From PSRJ01 sp963825305 (GTDB lineage Bacteria; Acidobacteriota; Terriglobia; Bryobacterales; Bryobacteraceae): DNA of 64,000 bases. The DNA is taken from positions 1 through 64,000 of the forward strand of contig CAWGTA010000016.1 in NCBI GenBank assembly GCA_963825305.1. The letters are read 5' to 3'. The notes under the pieces are model-generated. The model saw only the letters and a program-made list of their open reading frames with translations. It did no database searches and had not been told where the DNA came from. Each line of letters begins with the position of its first letter. Position 1 is the stretch's first letter. The translations under genes were made by a program, and so were the position numbers. Positions 9,228-17,916 of the stretch are shown here, in pieces.

Positions 9228-11684
9228 GTGCTCACCATCCGAGCGATGACCGGAGCCGCTGGATACGCAGGTCGCCACTTGCAACAAAACGATTATTACG
9301 CAGAAGGGGAGCGCGTCAAAGGCGCGTGGTACGGTAACGGAGCCCAGCAGCTGGGCCTGGAAGGCGAGGTACAGCCGGAGCAGTTTGAAGCCATCCGTCA
9401 GGGACTCGATCCGGAGACCGGCGAGTTCCTGCGGCAACGCCACAGCGCGGACCGGGTGGCGCAGGATGGGACGACACAAAGCCATGCGCGGAGCCTGTAC
9501 GACTTCACGTTTTCGGCGCCGAAGTCGGTGTCGATCCTGGCGGTAGTAGGCGGAGATGAGCGACTGGTACATGCTCACGATCGCGCCGTCGAGCAGGCGC
9601 TGAAGGAGGTGGAGTCCTACGCCGCGAGCCGCGTTCGCCGGGACGGTGCCAACGAGAACCGGGTTACCGGCAACCTAGTAGGCGCTACTTACCGGCACGA
9701 CAGCAGCCGCGAACTCGACCCCCAGCTCCACACCCATGCGGTCGCCGCGAATCTGACGTATGACGGCATCGAAGGCAAGTGGAAGGCGCTGCAAGCTTCC
9801 GAGATCTACACCCGGCGCGCGTACCTTACCGAGGTGTACCGGAATAGTCTCGCGCGGCAAGTCCAGGCGCTGGGGTACGAGATCGAGAACCGGCGCGATG
9901 CGCGAGGTAAGGACATCGGGTTCGAAGTAAAAGGAGTCTCGGAGGAACTCGCTGGGAAGTACAGCCAGCGAAGTCAGCAGCGGGACCGCGCGATCGAAAC
10001 CTTCACTCAGGAGAACGGCCGGACTCCGACGGACAACGAAGTAGCGGTGCTGGTCCGGGAGAGCCGATCGGACAAGCTGAAAGAGATCTCGACCGCTGAA
10101 GTACGGGAACGGCAGCAGTCTAGGCTGACGTTGGAGGAAGCCCATACCCTGCGTGACCTCCGCATGCGCGCGCTCCTCATCTGGCAAGAAAGGGAACCGC
10201 GCGTTGGACAGGACCGTGCTGGTGAATCTCTCGCCTACGCCAAGGACCACATCTTCGAACGGGTCTCAGTCGCGCGCGACTACGAAGTACTGACCGAAGC
10301 CTTGCGCCACGGCCGAGGTCAGTTGGAGGTAAACCGCCTCCGAGGAGCGATGCAGATCGAGGTAGTGAACGGTTCCCTAATTCGGGATGGTTCCGAGGTA
10401 GCCACCCGCGAAAGCCTCGAACGCGAAAGTGCGATGATCCAAGCCATCAACCGGAGCATCGGCAAGTACCCGCGGCTGGCCGGCGACCACCATTTCGAAC
10501 CTTCCGAACACCTACGGCCGGAACAACGCGCGGCGGTGAAGTTCGTTCTGGACTCGACCGACCTGGCCGTCAACATCCAAGGCGCCGCCGGTACCGGCAA
10601 GACCGCCTTACTTCAGGAACTTCGGGAAGGAATTCACCAAAGTAACCGCGACGTGCTGGCCGTGGCGCCGACGATGAGCGCCGTCGAGGAACTACAACGA
10701 GTCGGATTCGGGGACGCCGTCACGGTAGAACGGCTCTTGCAGGACGCCCAGGTACAAGACCAGCTCCGAGGTAGAGTGCTGATTGTGGATGAAGCCGGTA
10801 TGGTTTCCGGCCGGCAGATGGCGGAGGTAGTCAACCTGGCACACGACAGGTTCGCGCGGATTGTGTTCTCCGGCGACACGCGGCAGATCCACAGCGTGGA
10901 AGCGTCGGATGCCCTGCGCATCCTGGAGCAGGAGTCGAAGCTGCGCAGCATCTCCCTGACACAGGTGCAACGGCAGAGAGTCGATGCGTACCGCGAGGCC
11001 ATCGAGCAACTGCGCGCCGATCCTCATCGCGGCTTCGAGCGCCTGGAAAGCATGGGAGCCATCCGTGAGGTGGCCTACAACGAGCGGGCGAAGGCTGTGG
11101 CCCAGGCCTATGCCCAAGCACAGAGGTCGCACGACGGTTCCGGCAAGAACCGTAGCGTCCTGGTGGTTTCCGGAACCCACCACGATATCGACAACATCAC
11201 CGCAGCCATTCGCGAGAACCGAAAGGCGGCCGGGGAGCTAGTACGCGAGACAACACTGACGCGGCATGTACCGCTGAACTGGACCGAAGCGCAAAAGGGG
11301 GACGTCCGGAACTACAAGGCCGGCCAAGTACTGGAGTTCCATCGGGCGGTGAAGGGCGTCGCGAAAAACGAATCGCTCGAAGTAATGCGCGTCGAGGAAG
11401 GTCAGGTAATCGCGAAGGACGCCCGCGGCGGGGAGCACACGATCGGCGCCAAGCAAGCGAAGGCGTTTTCGGTACACGAACAACGGTCGATCAACGTGGC
11501 CGAAAACGATCGGCTCCTGCTTATGGCCAACCGGCGGGAGCCGGGGTTCCGCGCGACAAACGGGGAACTTGTTACGGTACGCGAAGTCGACCGCGACGGA
11601 CGTCATCGCACTGCAAGACGGCCGCACCTTGCCGGCGAACTACCGGCAGTTCACTCACGGATACGCCATCACCGCGCACCGTAG
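9228..11684 (+). CDS. MobF (TrwC/TraI) relaxase-helicase, C-terminus out of frame
   Basis: Nicks oriT and unwinds the transferred strand during conjugation. Residues 1-300 are the TrwC relaxase domain: tyrosines at 13, 23 and 24 near the N-terminus, FTFSAPKSVSILA at about 94, and the metal-binding histidine triad H157 (TYRHD) and H168/H170 (DPQLHTHAV). A RecD-like helicase follows, with Walker A GAAGTGKT at about residue 450 and Walker B IVDEAGM at about 520. From about 11597 the frame is wrong; the missing motifs are downstream in other frames. GTG start at 9228. Family members are usually about 900-1,000 residues. No coupling protein or T4SS is nearby, so any transfer would rely on helper functions. 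Confidence 0.85.
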   Translation: MLTIRAMTGAAGYAGRHLQQNDYYAEGERVKGAWYGNGAQQLGLEGEVQPEQFEAIRQGLDPETGEFLRQRHSADRVAQDGTTQSHARSLYDFTFSAPKSVSILAVVGGDERLVHAHDRAVEQALKEVESYAASRVRRDGANENRVTGNLVGATYRHDSSRELDPQLHTHAVAANLTYDGIEGKWKALQASEIYTRRAYLTEVYRNSLARQVQALGYEIENRRDARGKDIGFEVKGVSEELAGKYSQRSQQRDRAIETFTQENGRTPTDNEVAVLVRESRSDKLKEISTAEVRERQQSRLTLEEAHTLRDLRMRALLIWQEREPRVGQDRAGESLAYAKDHIFERVSVARDYEVLTEALRHGRGQLEVNRLRGAMQIEVVNGSLIRDGSEVATRESLERESAMIQAINRSIGKYPRLAGDHHFEPSEHLRPEQRAAVKFVLDSTDLAVNIQGAAGTGKTALLQELREGIHQSNRDVLAVAPTMSAVEELQRVGFGDAVTVERLLQDAQVQDQLRGRVLIVDEAGMVSGRQMAEVVNLAHDRFARIVFSGDTRQIHSVEASDALRILEQESKLRSISLTQVQRQRVDAYREAIEQLRADPHRGFERLESMGAIREVAYNERAKAVAQAYAQAQRSHDGSGKNRSVLVVSGTHHDIDNITAAIRENRKAAGELVRETTLTRHVPLNWTEAQKGDVRNYKAGQVLEFHRAVKGVAKNESLEVMRVEEGQVIAKDARGGEHTIGAKQAKAFSVHEQRSINVAENDRLLLMANRREPGFRATNGELVTVREVDRDGRHRTARRPHLAGELPAVHSRIRHHRAP

Positions 11685-12231
11685 CCAGGGCAAGACCGTG
11701 GACGCCGTTGATCATCTCGGCGGACCAGATGAAGAAGGAGTTGTTCTACGTTGCCGCCTCGCGTGGCCGCGAAGGGCTGACCGTGATTACAGCGGACAAG
11801 GAACGCCTTCGCGATTCGATTGCGCAGTCCGATTCCCGCCAATCGGCTACGGAGCTGGTTCGGAAGTCTGGCGCGAACGACATCAAGCAGCCGGCACATG
11901 GTATCCGCCAACAGTTCGCAATCGAAGAGAACCGGAAGGCGCAACTCGCTCAAGAGTCACAGCACCGTGTCGCGCCGGAAAGGTCGTCTCCTTCGCATAG
12001 CGTGGGGTATTACCAAGTCTCTTGGCCCGTTTGCGGGGCTCACGGGCACCTACATTCCCGGCGACGTGCAGCAGCAAATCGCCGATTCGAAGGCCCCGGG
12101 ATCACCAGCCGAGCCTGAACAGGTTTGTCAAACAATCAACCCCCGAATACAGCATTACGCCGGGGAAAGAGAAAAAGAAGGCACAGGAAGAAGAGATCGC
12201 TGAGGGCCAAGGCCTCGGGTTCGGGTTTTGA
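11593..12231 (+). pseudogene. Frameshifted C-terminal region of the relaxase-helicase
   Basis: Continues the protein above in shifted frames. From about 11597 one frame reads DVIALQDGRTLPANYRQFTH and GYAITAHRSQGKTVDAV (the motif V/VI region). At about 11705 a second frame takes over: LIISADQMKKELFYVAASRG, then TVITADKERLRDSIA. Near 11990 a third frame gives GPFAGLTGTYIPGDV, and the likely natural end (STPEYSITPGK, then AEGQGLGFGF) is in a fourth frame with a TGA at 12229-12231. The late helicase motifs are needed for unwinding, so this gene cannot make a full relaxase unless the assembly is wrong. Confidence 0.7.
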
Positions 12232-12544
12232 AGACCGTTTCTCCTCCAAATACTCGGTCAAATCTAGGGCCGTAACCCGACATCGAGCCCCGTGCCTCGA
12301 TTTCTGCAGTTCCGGCCGATAAGCAAATTGAGTAGCGTTGCCAGCACGCCCATCCCTGTCACCGTCTGAGCGATCCGGTGGTCCGACACAGTGATCGACT
12401 CACCCCAAAAGTACTGGCCCACATCGCGTGCCGCACATGGAACCGCCTCCCCCAGCGTCCCTCAATTCGCCAGCCGACTATGGTACTCTGCATACCGAGC
12501 AAATCCGAAACGAGCCATTGCCGCAGGGAGGCGGCTTTGAAAAA
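12232..12544. other. Intergenic stretch before the integrase
   Basis: No gene recognised. The last 20 bases contain a purine-rich GGGAGG that can serve as ribosome binding site for the integrase ATG at 12545. Confidence 0.4.
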
Positions 12545-13715
12545 ATGGCTCGTAGACGATATCAGAAACCCACGCCGAAAAAGCGTGGAGGGCAGTGGAC
12601 GATCCTTGTGCGCGAGGATCGAGTCGCAAATGGACAAAGAACTCGAAAGGTCAAGCGAATCCTTTTGGGGCCGGCCACTCTTACCAGAGCGGATGCGGAA
12701 CGGATGCGGGATGAGTACCTCGGCAGCATCAACAATCCCCAGGTCGGCATCGGGGGCGCTTGTCTGTTCAAGGACTTTGTTCGAACGTACGATCGAGATG
12801 TTCTTCCCACGCTTGGCCAGCACCAGTCAGGAGCGGAGTCGCAGCGTGTTGAAGAACCATCTCAAACCAGAGTTTGGCGATTTGATGTTGCGGGAGATCA
12901 CGTTGGAAGCGTTGCAGGGCTATTTCACACGGTTGCAGCAGTCCAAGCTCTCTTATGAGAGCATCGACAAAATCCGGGATGTGCTGTCGGCCGTGTTGAG
13001 AACCGCCGTCGAATACGGCCGGCTGCTCAACAATCCGGCAGAGAAGGTCCGTCTGAAGCGGCGGAAGGGCGAGAGGCCCCAAACCGTTTCTGCGGATCGA
13101 GCAGTTTTATCTTCTGCTGGAAGCGATCGCGGAGCCGTACGCCACCATGGTTTACGTGGCGGTGTTTACGGCCCTCAGGGTCAGCGAACTGGCTGGCCTG
13201 AGGTGGCGGAACATCCATACCACCTCGATTACCATCGAGGAGCGGTACAGCCGTGGCGATTTCGATCAGCCCAAATCCAGGCAAGCCGCGCGACGATTCC
13301 GGTTGACGCGCACGTCATCGCGAGAATCGAGCGGCTCAAATCACTGGAGGTTTTGGTTCGTGCGGGCTATGCGACCCGGCGGTACAGGGTTGTGAAGTCC
13401 GACGCGCCAGATGACCTGGTGTTTCAATCGGTCGCTAAGGGAGCGCCGATGCGGGACAACAATATCCTCACCCGCCACATCAAGCCGACAGCCCGCAAGC
13501 TGAACCTCGGCTGGGTGAATTGGCAGGTGCTCCGGAGATCGTGCGCGACCTGGCTGCAACAGGCCGGCGTGGACGTGAAGGATGCCCAGGGAATCATGCG
13601 GCACAGCCGTGCGAGCACGACCCAGGATGTGTACCAGCAACTGGTGCCGGAATCGCAGCGAAGGGCAGTCCAGAAGCTGACGTCGTATGTGGAAACTGGG
13701 AGGGTCGTACAGTGA
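12545..13715 (+). pseudogene. Tyrosine recombinase (integrase) with three frame breaks
   Basis: Site-specific recombinase expected to insert the element at tRNA-Phe. Four frame segments make one protein. ATG 12545 gives MARRRYQKPTPKKRGGQWTI up to DRDVLPTL. After about 12812, QERSRSVLKNHLKPEFGDLM is the core-binding domain. After about 13080, IEQFYLLLEAIAEPYATMVY leads into the first catalytic Arg (FTALRVSELAGLRW). After about 13280, the frame carries NWQVLRRSCATWLQQAGVD, MRHSRASTTQDVYQQ and the end. The second Arg, the late His and Tyr are present; the usual first His of the HxxR box is Gln, a variant I associate with some integrase families. The gene ends 79 bases from the 3' end of tRNA-Phe. 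Confidence 0.8.
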
Positions 13716-13794
13716 AAACGTGGTTGCAATTGAACTCGAAGTGCAACCAATTGCAACCAAACGTGGAAAACGTGGTCTGTAAGTTATTGAAAAA
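13713..13794. other. Putative integrase attachment-side repeats (attL region)
   Basis: Between the integrase stop and tRNA-Phe there is a perfect 11-bp inverted repeat GGTTGCAATTG (13722-13732) / CAATTGCAACC (13748-13758), a tandem TGCAACCAAT-TGCAACCAA, and three copies of AAACGTGG (about 13716, 13759 and 13768). Clusters like this are typical arm-type binding sites for tyrosine integrases or their excisionases; the hairpin could also act in termination. Function inferred from position. Confidence 0.45.
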
Positions 13795-13870
13795 TGGTGG
13801 CCAGGGACGGAATCGAACCGCCGACGCCAGCCTTTTCAGGGCTGCGCTCTACCAGCTGAGCTACCTGGCC
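13795..13870 (-). tRNA. tRNA-Phe (GAA)
   Basis: A complete 76-base cloverleaf on the minus strand, 5' end at 13870: acceptor GGCCAGG pairing with CCTGGCC, D-arm GCTCAGCTGGTAGAGC, anticodon loop CTGAAAA (anticodon GAA) on a CAGCC/GGCTG stem, T-arm with GGTTCGATTCC, discriminator A and an encoded CCA (13795-13797). The 3' end faces the degenerate integrase, a classic integration site. I did not find a duplicate of the 3' half elsewhere in the window. Confidence 0.95.
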
Positions 13871-13896
13871 GGGGAAGTTTTAGTGTACCAGCGCCT

Positions 13897-15414
13897 TCAC
13901 GCTTCCTGCAATGCGGCTAGCGCTGCGCCGGTCTTGGTTTCGATGTCGGCGTGCAGACTGTGGCCGTGCGCGTCCATCGTCACGATCGCGGCAAAACCCT
14001 TTACGCGGATGTGCCACATCGCCTCCGGTATGCCGAACTCCATCAGATGCACGCCCAGAACCTGCTCCACGGTTCGTGCGTAAAATTGCGCGGCGCCGCC
14101 AATGCCGTTCAAATACACCGCGCCAAACTCCTGGAGCGCGGCCAACGTTTTTGCTCCCATGCCGCCTTTGCCAATCACCGCACGCACGCCGTAGCGTTTG
14201 ATCACGTCCGCCTGGTACGGCTCTTCACGGCTACTGGTGGTCGGGCCGGCGGCTTTCACCGTCCAACGATCGCCTTCCTTCAGCATCACCGGGCCGCAGT
14301 GATATAGCACTGAGCCATGCATGTCGACAGGCGGGGGATTCTTCATGAGGTACGCGTGCACGTTGTCGCGGCCCGTAAACATCTCACCGTTGATCAGGAC
14401 CACGTCGCCGACTTTCAGGGCGCGCATCTGCGCCTCGGTTAACGGCGGGGTCAGAATCACCTCGCGTCCTGTCAGGGGGAAGCCCTCGCCGCGGGCCATG
14501 CGCTCCACCGGACGCGCGGGATCGCGGTACAGCCATTCGCTAATCGCGCCCGTGGCCGCATCCAGACGCACGCCCAGGCGCCGGAAGGCCCAGCAGTCGT
14601 AGGCCACCGAAACGAAAAAACTGGCGGGCAGCCGGTTCGCGGCCGCGATCTTGCAACCGATCAACGACGCCTTGCCGCCGAAGCCCATGGCGCCAACGCC
14701 CAGGCGGTTGCCTTCTTCCAGGATCTCCGCCTCCAATTGCGCCAGCGTGGGATTCGGGTTCACGTCATCCAGCGTGCGAAAGAGTTGCCGTTTGGCCAGT
14801 TCATAACCGTGTGCGCGGTCGCTGCCGATACACACACCCACGGCGCCGGGCGCGCAGCCCTGTCCTTGCGCCTGCCACACCGCGTGCAGAATGCATTTGC
14901 GCACGCCTTCCAGATTGCGGTCGGCGCGGCCCAGGTGCTCCAGATTGCACGGCACCGAGTACTGGATGTTCTTGTTCTCGCAGCCGCCCCCCTTGAGAAT
15001 CAGGCGGATCTCGATCTCAGACTCTTCCCACTGTTCGAAGTGCACCACCGGCGTCTCTTCGCCCAGGTTGTCGCCACTATTTTTGCCGGTGATGGAATCC
15101 ACCGAGTTGGGCCGGAGCTTGCCGCGCCGCGTGGCCTCGGCGACCGCCTCGCGAATCGCCTTTTTGATGCGGAGCTGGTTAACGCCCACAGGGGTGTGCA
15201 CCACGAACGTAGGCATGCCCGTATCCTGGCAAATCGGGCCTTCGTCCTCCTGCGCCATGTCGACGTTGGACAGAATGATGTCGAGCGCTTGTGAGGACTG
15301 CGTCCCCGGTGTTTCCCCGCCAGCCGCCAGTGACATGGCAGCGCGGACATCGGGCGGCAGGTTGGTGGAGGTCTGAGTGATCAGCTCCAGCAGGCTGGCA
15401 GCAAGGAATTCCAT
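13897..15414 (-). CDS. fumA: Class I fumarate hydratase (fused alpha/beta)
   Basis: Interconverts fumarate and malate in the TCA cycle using a [4Fe-4S] cluster. The 505 residues are alpha and beta parts fused in one chain, the usual class I length. Cysteines in GPICQDTGMP, GGGCENKN and GCAPGAVGVCIG match the cluster region; the beta half carries VILTPPLTEAQMRALKVGDV, GRDNVHAYLM and GKGGMGAKT. The related tartrate dehydratase (TtdAB) cannot be excluded by motif, but the fused form and solitary location favour fumarase. ATG 15414. The gene ends 26 bases from tRNA-Phe, outside the mobile element. Confidence 0.9.
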   Translation of the reverse strand: MEFLAASLLELITQTSTNLPPDVRAAMSLAAGGETPGTQSSQALDIILSNVDMAQEDEGPICQDTGMPTFVVHTPVGVNQLRIKKAIREAVAEATRRGKLRPNSVDSITGKNSGDNLGEETPVVHFEQWEESEIEIRLILKGGGCENKNIQYSVPCNLEHLGRADRNLEGVRKCILHAVWQAQGQGCAPGAVGVCIGSDRAHGYELAKRQLFRTLDDVNPNPTLAQLEAEILEEGNRLGVGAMGFGGKASLIGCKIAAANRLPASFFVSVAYDCWAFRRLGVRLDAATGAISEWLYRDPARPVERMARGEGFPLTGREVILTPPLTEAQMRALKVGDVVLINGEMFTGRDNVHAYLMKNPPPVDMHGSVLYHCGPVMLKEGDRWTVKAAGPTTSSREEPYQADVIKRYGVRAVIGKGGMGAKTLAALQEFGAVYLNGIGGAAQFYARTVEQVLGVHLMEFGIPEAMWHIRVKGFAAIVTMDAHGHSLHADIETKTGAALAALQEA

Positions 15415-15436
15415 AGGGTTTCGGAACCTTCATTCT

Positions 15437-15540
15437 ACTCTGTAGCGTTCAGTTCTCAGTTCTCAGTTCTCAGTTTTAGCTTCTCCTACTCAGCCACGCA
15501 CCCTTAAGGGGGTTAACTGAAAACTGATTACTGAAAACTT
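15437..15540. repeat. CAGTTCTCAGT-type direct repeats between fumarase and the adaptor gene
   Basis: Three consecutive copies of a 10-base unit (CAGTTCTCAG) near 15450-15478 are followed by its inverted relative AACTGAAAACTGATTACTGAAAACT-like text at 15514-15538 (shown only in part). Very similar sequence occurs at 31662-31750 and 36675-36755. This looks like a dispersed intergenic repeat of this genome. No function known. Confidence 0.55.
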
Positions 15541-16575
15541 TTACGGCTTCAACCGCACCTCGGCCGGCATGCCGGGACGGACCGACGGATTGGGGTTTTG
15601 GAATCCGATCACCACCTGGTTGCCGACGATGGTTTTCACGGTGCCGGGAAAAGTGGAGCCCGGCAAATCCGTGATGATGACCAGAGCAGGAGCGCCGGAA
15701 AGCAAGCGCTTCAGCACATCCGGCCTGGCTTCCACCGCCACTTCGAGATCGTACAAATCCGTGGCGATGGAGAACAGGTCGTTGCCGAACTGCTGCACCG
15801 GATCTCCCACCGTGCCCTGCCGCCCCACTACCAGGCCATCCACCGGGGACTCCACCACGGCGGATTCCAGCGCGTTCCGCACCGCCTCCAGTTGCTGGTT
15901 CTTGTCGGCCAGGATGCGCCTGGCGTTGTCGACCTCCTTGAGGGTGTCCTGCAATCGCTCCGCAGCCGCCCGCGCGACCTTGTCCTGGGCGTCCCATTGT
16001 TCCTGGACGCTTTCCCATTCGCGCTCCGTTTTCTCATAGGTCAAGCGTGGCGTCGCTCCCGCTGCAAGCAGGGTTTTCTGACGGTCCAACAGCTTGGTCA
16101 CGCGATCCAGTTCTGCGTGCGCGCGTGCCGCATCGGCGGTAGCCCGCGAGCTTTCTGACTGCGCCACGGCGACGGCTCGTTGCCTATCCTCCACACGACC
16201 CTGGGCCTTGTCCACCGCCGCGGCCGCCTCCGTGCGCTCACTCTCCAGCCCGGCGCTGCCCACCTCGGCGAGCACCTGTCCCTGGACGACCTCATCCCCA
16301 ACGTCCGCCTGGAATACGTCGATGGTGCCCATGGCGTCCGACCCTGCGCCGGTCACGTGAGCGGCGCGGATCTTGCCAGTAACGGTGATGAGCGCAGGCA
16401 GCGCGGGTGTAGGCGCGGAAGTCACCCCGGGTCGCGGCGGGCCCGGCTTGTAGTGACGCCATAGGAAGAATCCGGCGCCTGCCAGAACCATGACGGCAAC
16501 GATCGACACAGCTGCCCATTTGCCGCGCACGATTGTTAGGGTAGCATTGCGAACACCAACCGCTCCCGTGGTCAC
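15541..16575 (-). CDS. HlyD/RND-type periplasmic adaptor protein
   Basis: A 344-residue membrane-fusion protein that would link an inner-membrane transporter to the outer envelope. One N-terminal membrane anchor (AAVSIVAVMVLAGAGFFLW, about residues 21-39), then a barrel-sandwich half (DVGDEVVQGQVLAEVGSAGL), a long alpha-helical hairpin rich in Ala/Glu/Arg (about residues 110-235), the second half (SAVVESPVDGLVVGRQGTVG), and a C-terminal beta domain ending VRPGMPAEVRLKP. The start is GTG at 16575. No ABC or RND pump gene is adjacent; its nearest co-directional neighbours are the sphingolipid-type genes, 97 bases upstream, so it might belong to lipid export, but this is a guess. Confidence 0.8.
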   Translation of the reverse strand: MTTGAVGVRNATLTIVRGKWAAVSIVAVMVLAGAGFFLWRHYKPGPPRPGVTSAPTPALPALITVTGKIRAAHVTGAGSDAMGTIDVFQADVGDEVVQGQVLAEVGSAGLESERTEAAAAVDKAQGRVEDRQRAVAVAQSESSRATADAARAHAELDRVTKLLDRQKTLLAAGATPRLTYEKTEREWESVQEQWDAQDKVARAAAERLQDTLKEVDNARRILADKNQQLEAVRNALESAVVESPVDGLVVGRQGTVGDPVQQFGNDLFSIATDLYDLEVAVEARPDVLKRLLSGAPALVIITDLPGSTFPGTVKTIVGNQVVIGFQNPNPSVRPGMPAEVRLKP

Positions 16576-16646
16576 GGCTCGGTAACGCGCGACGGTGTGC
16601 TCGCAACGCCTTTTCGAAACCTAGACGCTTTACTGAGCCGTGACCA
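16569..16646. repeat. 17-bp imperfect inverted repeat at the adaptor start
   Basis: TGGTCACGGCTCGGTAA (16569-16585) and TTACTGAGCCGTGACCA (16630-16646) pair with one mismatch across a 44-base spacer. The left arm overlaps the GTG start of the adaptor gene, so on the transcript a hairpin could occlude the start or end upstream transcription. There is no T-run after it. It could equally be a dispersed repeat. Confidence 0.5.
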
Positions 16647-16672
16647 TAGGGCGCGGTTGTAACGGCCGGAGG

Positions 16673-17911
16673 CTAGAGCTCGATTCCCAGCTCGTCTGCA
16701 ACGCGGGTAAGCGTAGTCACCAGCCGGTCCACATGCTTTTCGGTGTGCGCCGCCGTGCAGGAAATGCGCAGCAGGTTTTGTGCGGCCGCGGGCCGGAGCA
16801 CGGGATTGATATAAATCCCCTCCTCGAGCAGCCTCTTGCACAGCCGGCAGAGATCGAGTTCGCTGGGGATGACCACCGGCACGATGGCCGTCTCCCCGGG
16901 CAGGACCGAGAAGCCGCGCGCGCGCAGTTCGTCCCGCAGCAGATTCGCGATGTGCAACAGGCGAAGCCGCCGCTCCGGCTCCTTCTTCATGATCTGCAGC
17001 GCCGCCGCCACCGCCGCCACGGAGGCTGCAGGCAGGCTCGCTGAGAATACGAACGGCCGCGCGGTATGTTTCAGGTAGTCGACCACGGTTCGGTCGCCCG
17101 CGATGAAGCCCCCCACCGAAGCCAACGACTTGCTGAAGGTCCCCATGATGATATCGACTTCGTCCAGCACGCCCAGGTGCTCGGCCGCACCGGCGCCGGT
17201 CGCGCCCAGCACGCCGATGCCGTGCGCTTCATCCACGTACACACGCGCCCCGTATGGTTTCGCCAGCTTCAGAATGCCGCGCAGGTCGGCAATGTCGCCT
17301 TCCATGCTGAACACGCCTTCGGAAACCACCAGGATGCGTTCCTCGGGCGGGCAGTTTTCCAGGCAGCGTTCGAAGTGATCCAGATCGTTGTGACGGAACC
17401 TCACCGTCCTCGCCGGGGACCGCAGCGCGCCCTCTACCAGGCTGGCGTGCAGGTTGTGATCGCAAATCATCACGTCGCCCTTCTCGGTCAGCGCCGAGAG
17501 CGTGGCGTAGTTGGCCTGAAAACCGGTTCCGAAAATGATGGCCGCCTCTTTGTGCGTAAAGGCCGCCAGCTCCGCCTCCAGCCTCACGTGCAGGTCCAGT
17601 GTGCCATTCAAGAGCCGTGAGCCACTGCAACCGCTGCCGTACTTCTTCAATGCCTGGACCGCGGCCTCTTGCACCTTGGGATGCGAAATCAAATCAAGAT
17701 AGTCGTTGGACCCGAACATCAGGACCTTACGCTTGCCCAGGCGGACCTCTCCCGCTTGGCAGCCTTCGCGGTCGCTGAAAACCTCGAAGTACATGTAGAG
17801 GCCGGCAGACTGCAGATCGCCAGGACGAGTAAAACTACGGCACTTCTCGAAAATATCGTTCGATCCGCTGCTCTTCTTCTTGCCGGTGACGTCGGTACTC
17901 GGTACGCGCAT
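16673..17911 (-). CDS. spt: AONS-family PLP synthase, likely serine palmitoyltransferase
   Basis: Alpha-oxoamine synthase: condenses an acyl-CoA or acyl-ACP with an amino acid, releasing CO2. Seen: SNDYLDLISHPKV near the N-terminus, GSGCSGSRLLNGTLDLHVRL, GTGFQANYATLS, the PLP-ring aspartate and histidine in VDEAHGIGVLG (about residue 225) and the Schiff-base lysine in MGTFSKSLASVGGF (about residue 261). Relatives are BioF, Kbl and HemA. The neighbours (N-acyltransferase, PAP2, NAD-epimerase) point to the first step of ceramide synthesis, serine plus fatty acyl thioester to 3-ketosphinganine. I start at ATG 17911; the frame is open to 18022, and ATG 17926 overlaps the upstream stop and is also possible. 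412 residues. Confidence 0.82.
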   Translation of the reverse strand: MRVPSTDVTGKKKSSGSNDIFEKCRSFTRPGDLQSAGLYMYFEVFSDREGCQAGEVRLGKRKVLMFGSNDYLDLISHPKVQEAAVQALKKYGSGCSGSRLLNGTLDLHVRLEAELAAFTHKEAAIIFGTGFQANYATLSALTEKGDVMICDHNLHASLVEGALRSPARTVRFRHNDLDHFERCLENCPPEERILVVSEGVFSMEGDIADLRGILKLAKPYGARVYVDEAHGIGVLGATGAGAAEHLGVLDEVDIIMGTFSKSLASVGGFIAGDRTVVDYLKHTARPFVFSASLPAASVAAVAAALQIMKKEPERRLRLLHIANLLRDELRARGFSVLPGETAIVPVVIPSELDLCRLCKRLLEEGIYINPVLRPAAAQNLLRISCTAAHTEKHVDRLVTTLTRVADELGIEL

Positions 17912-17916
17912 GGCCC

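Noticed and set aside
9228..13715. Active conjugative element
   Set aside because: Relaxase and integrase are both broken and no coupling protein or T4SS genes are visible.
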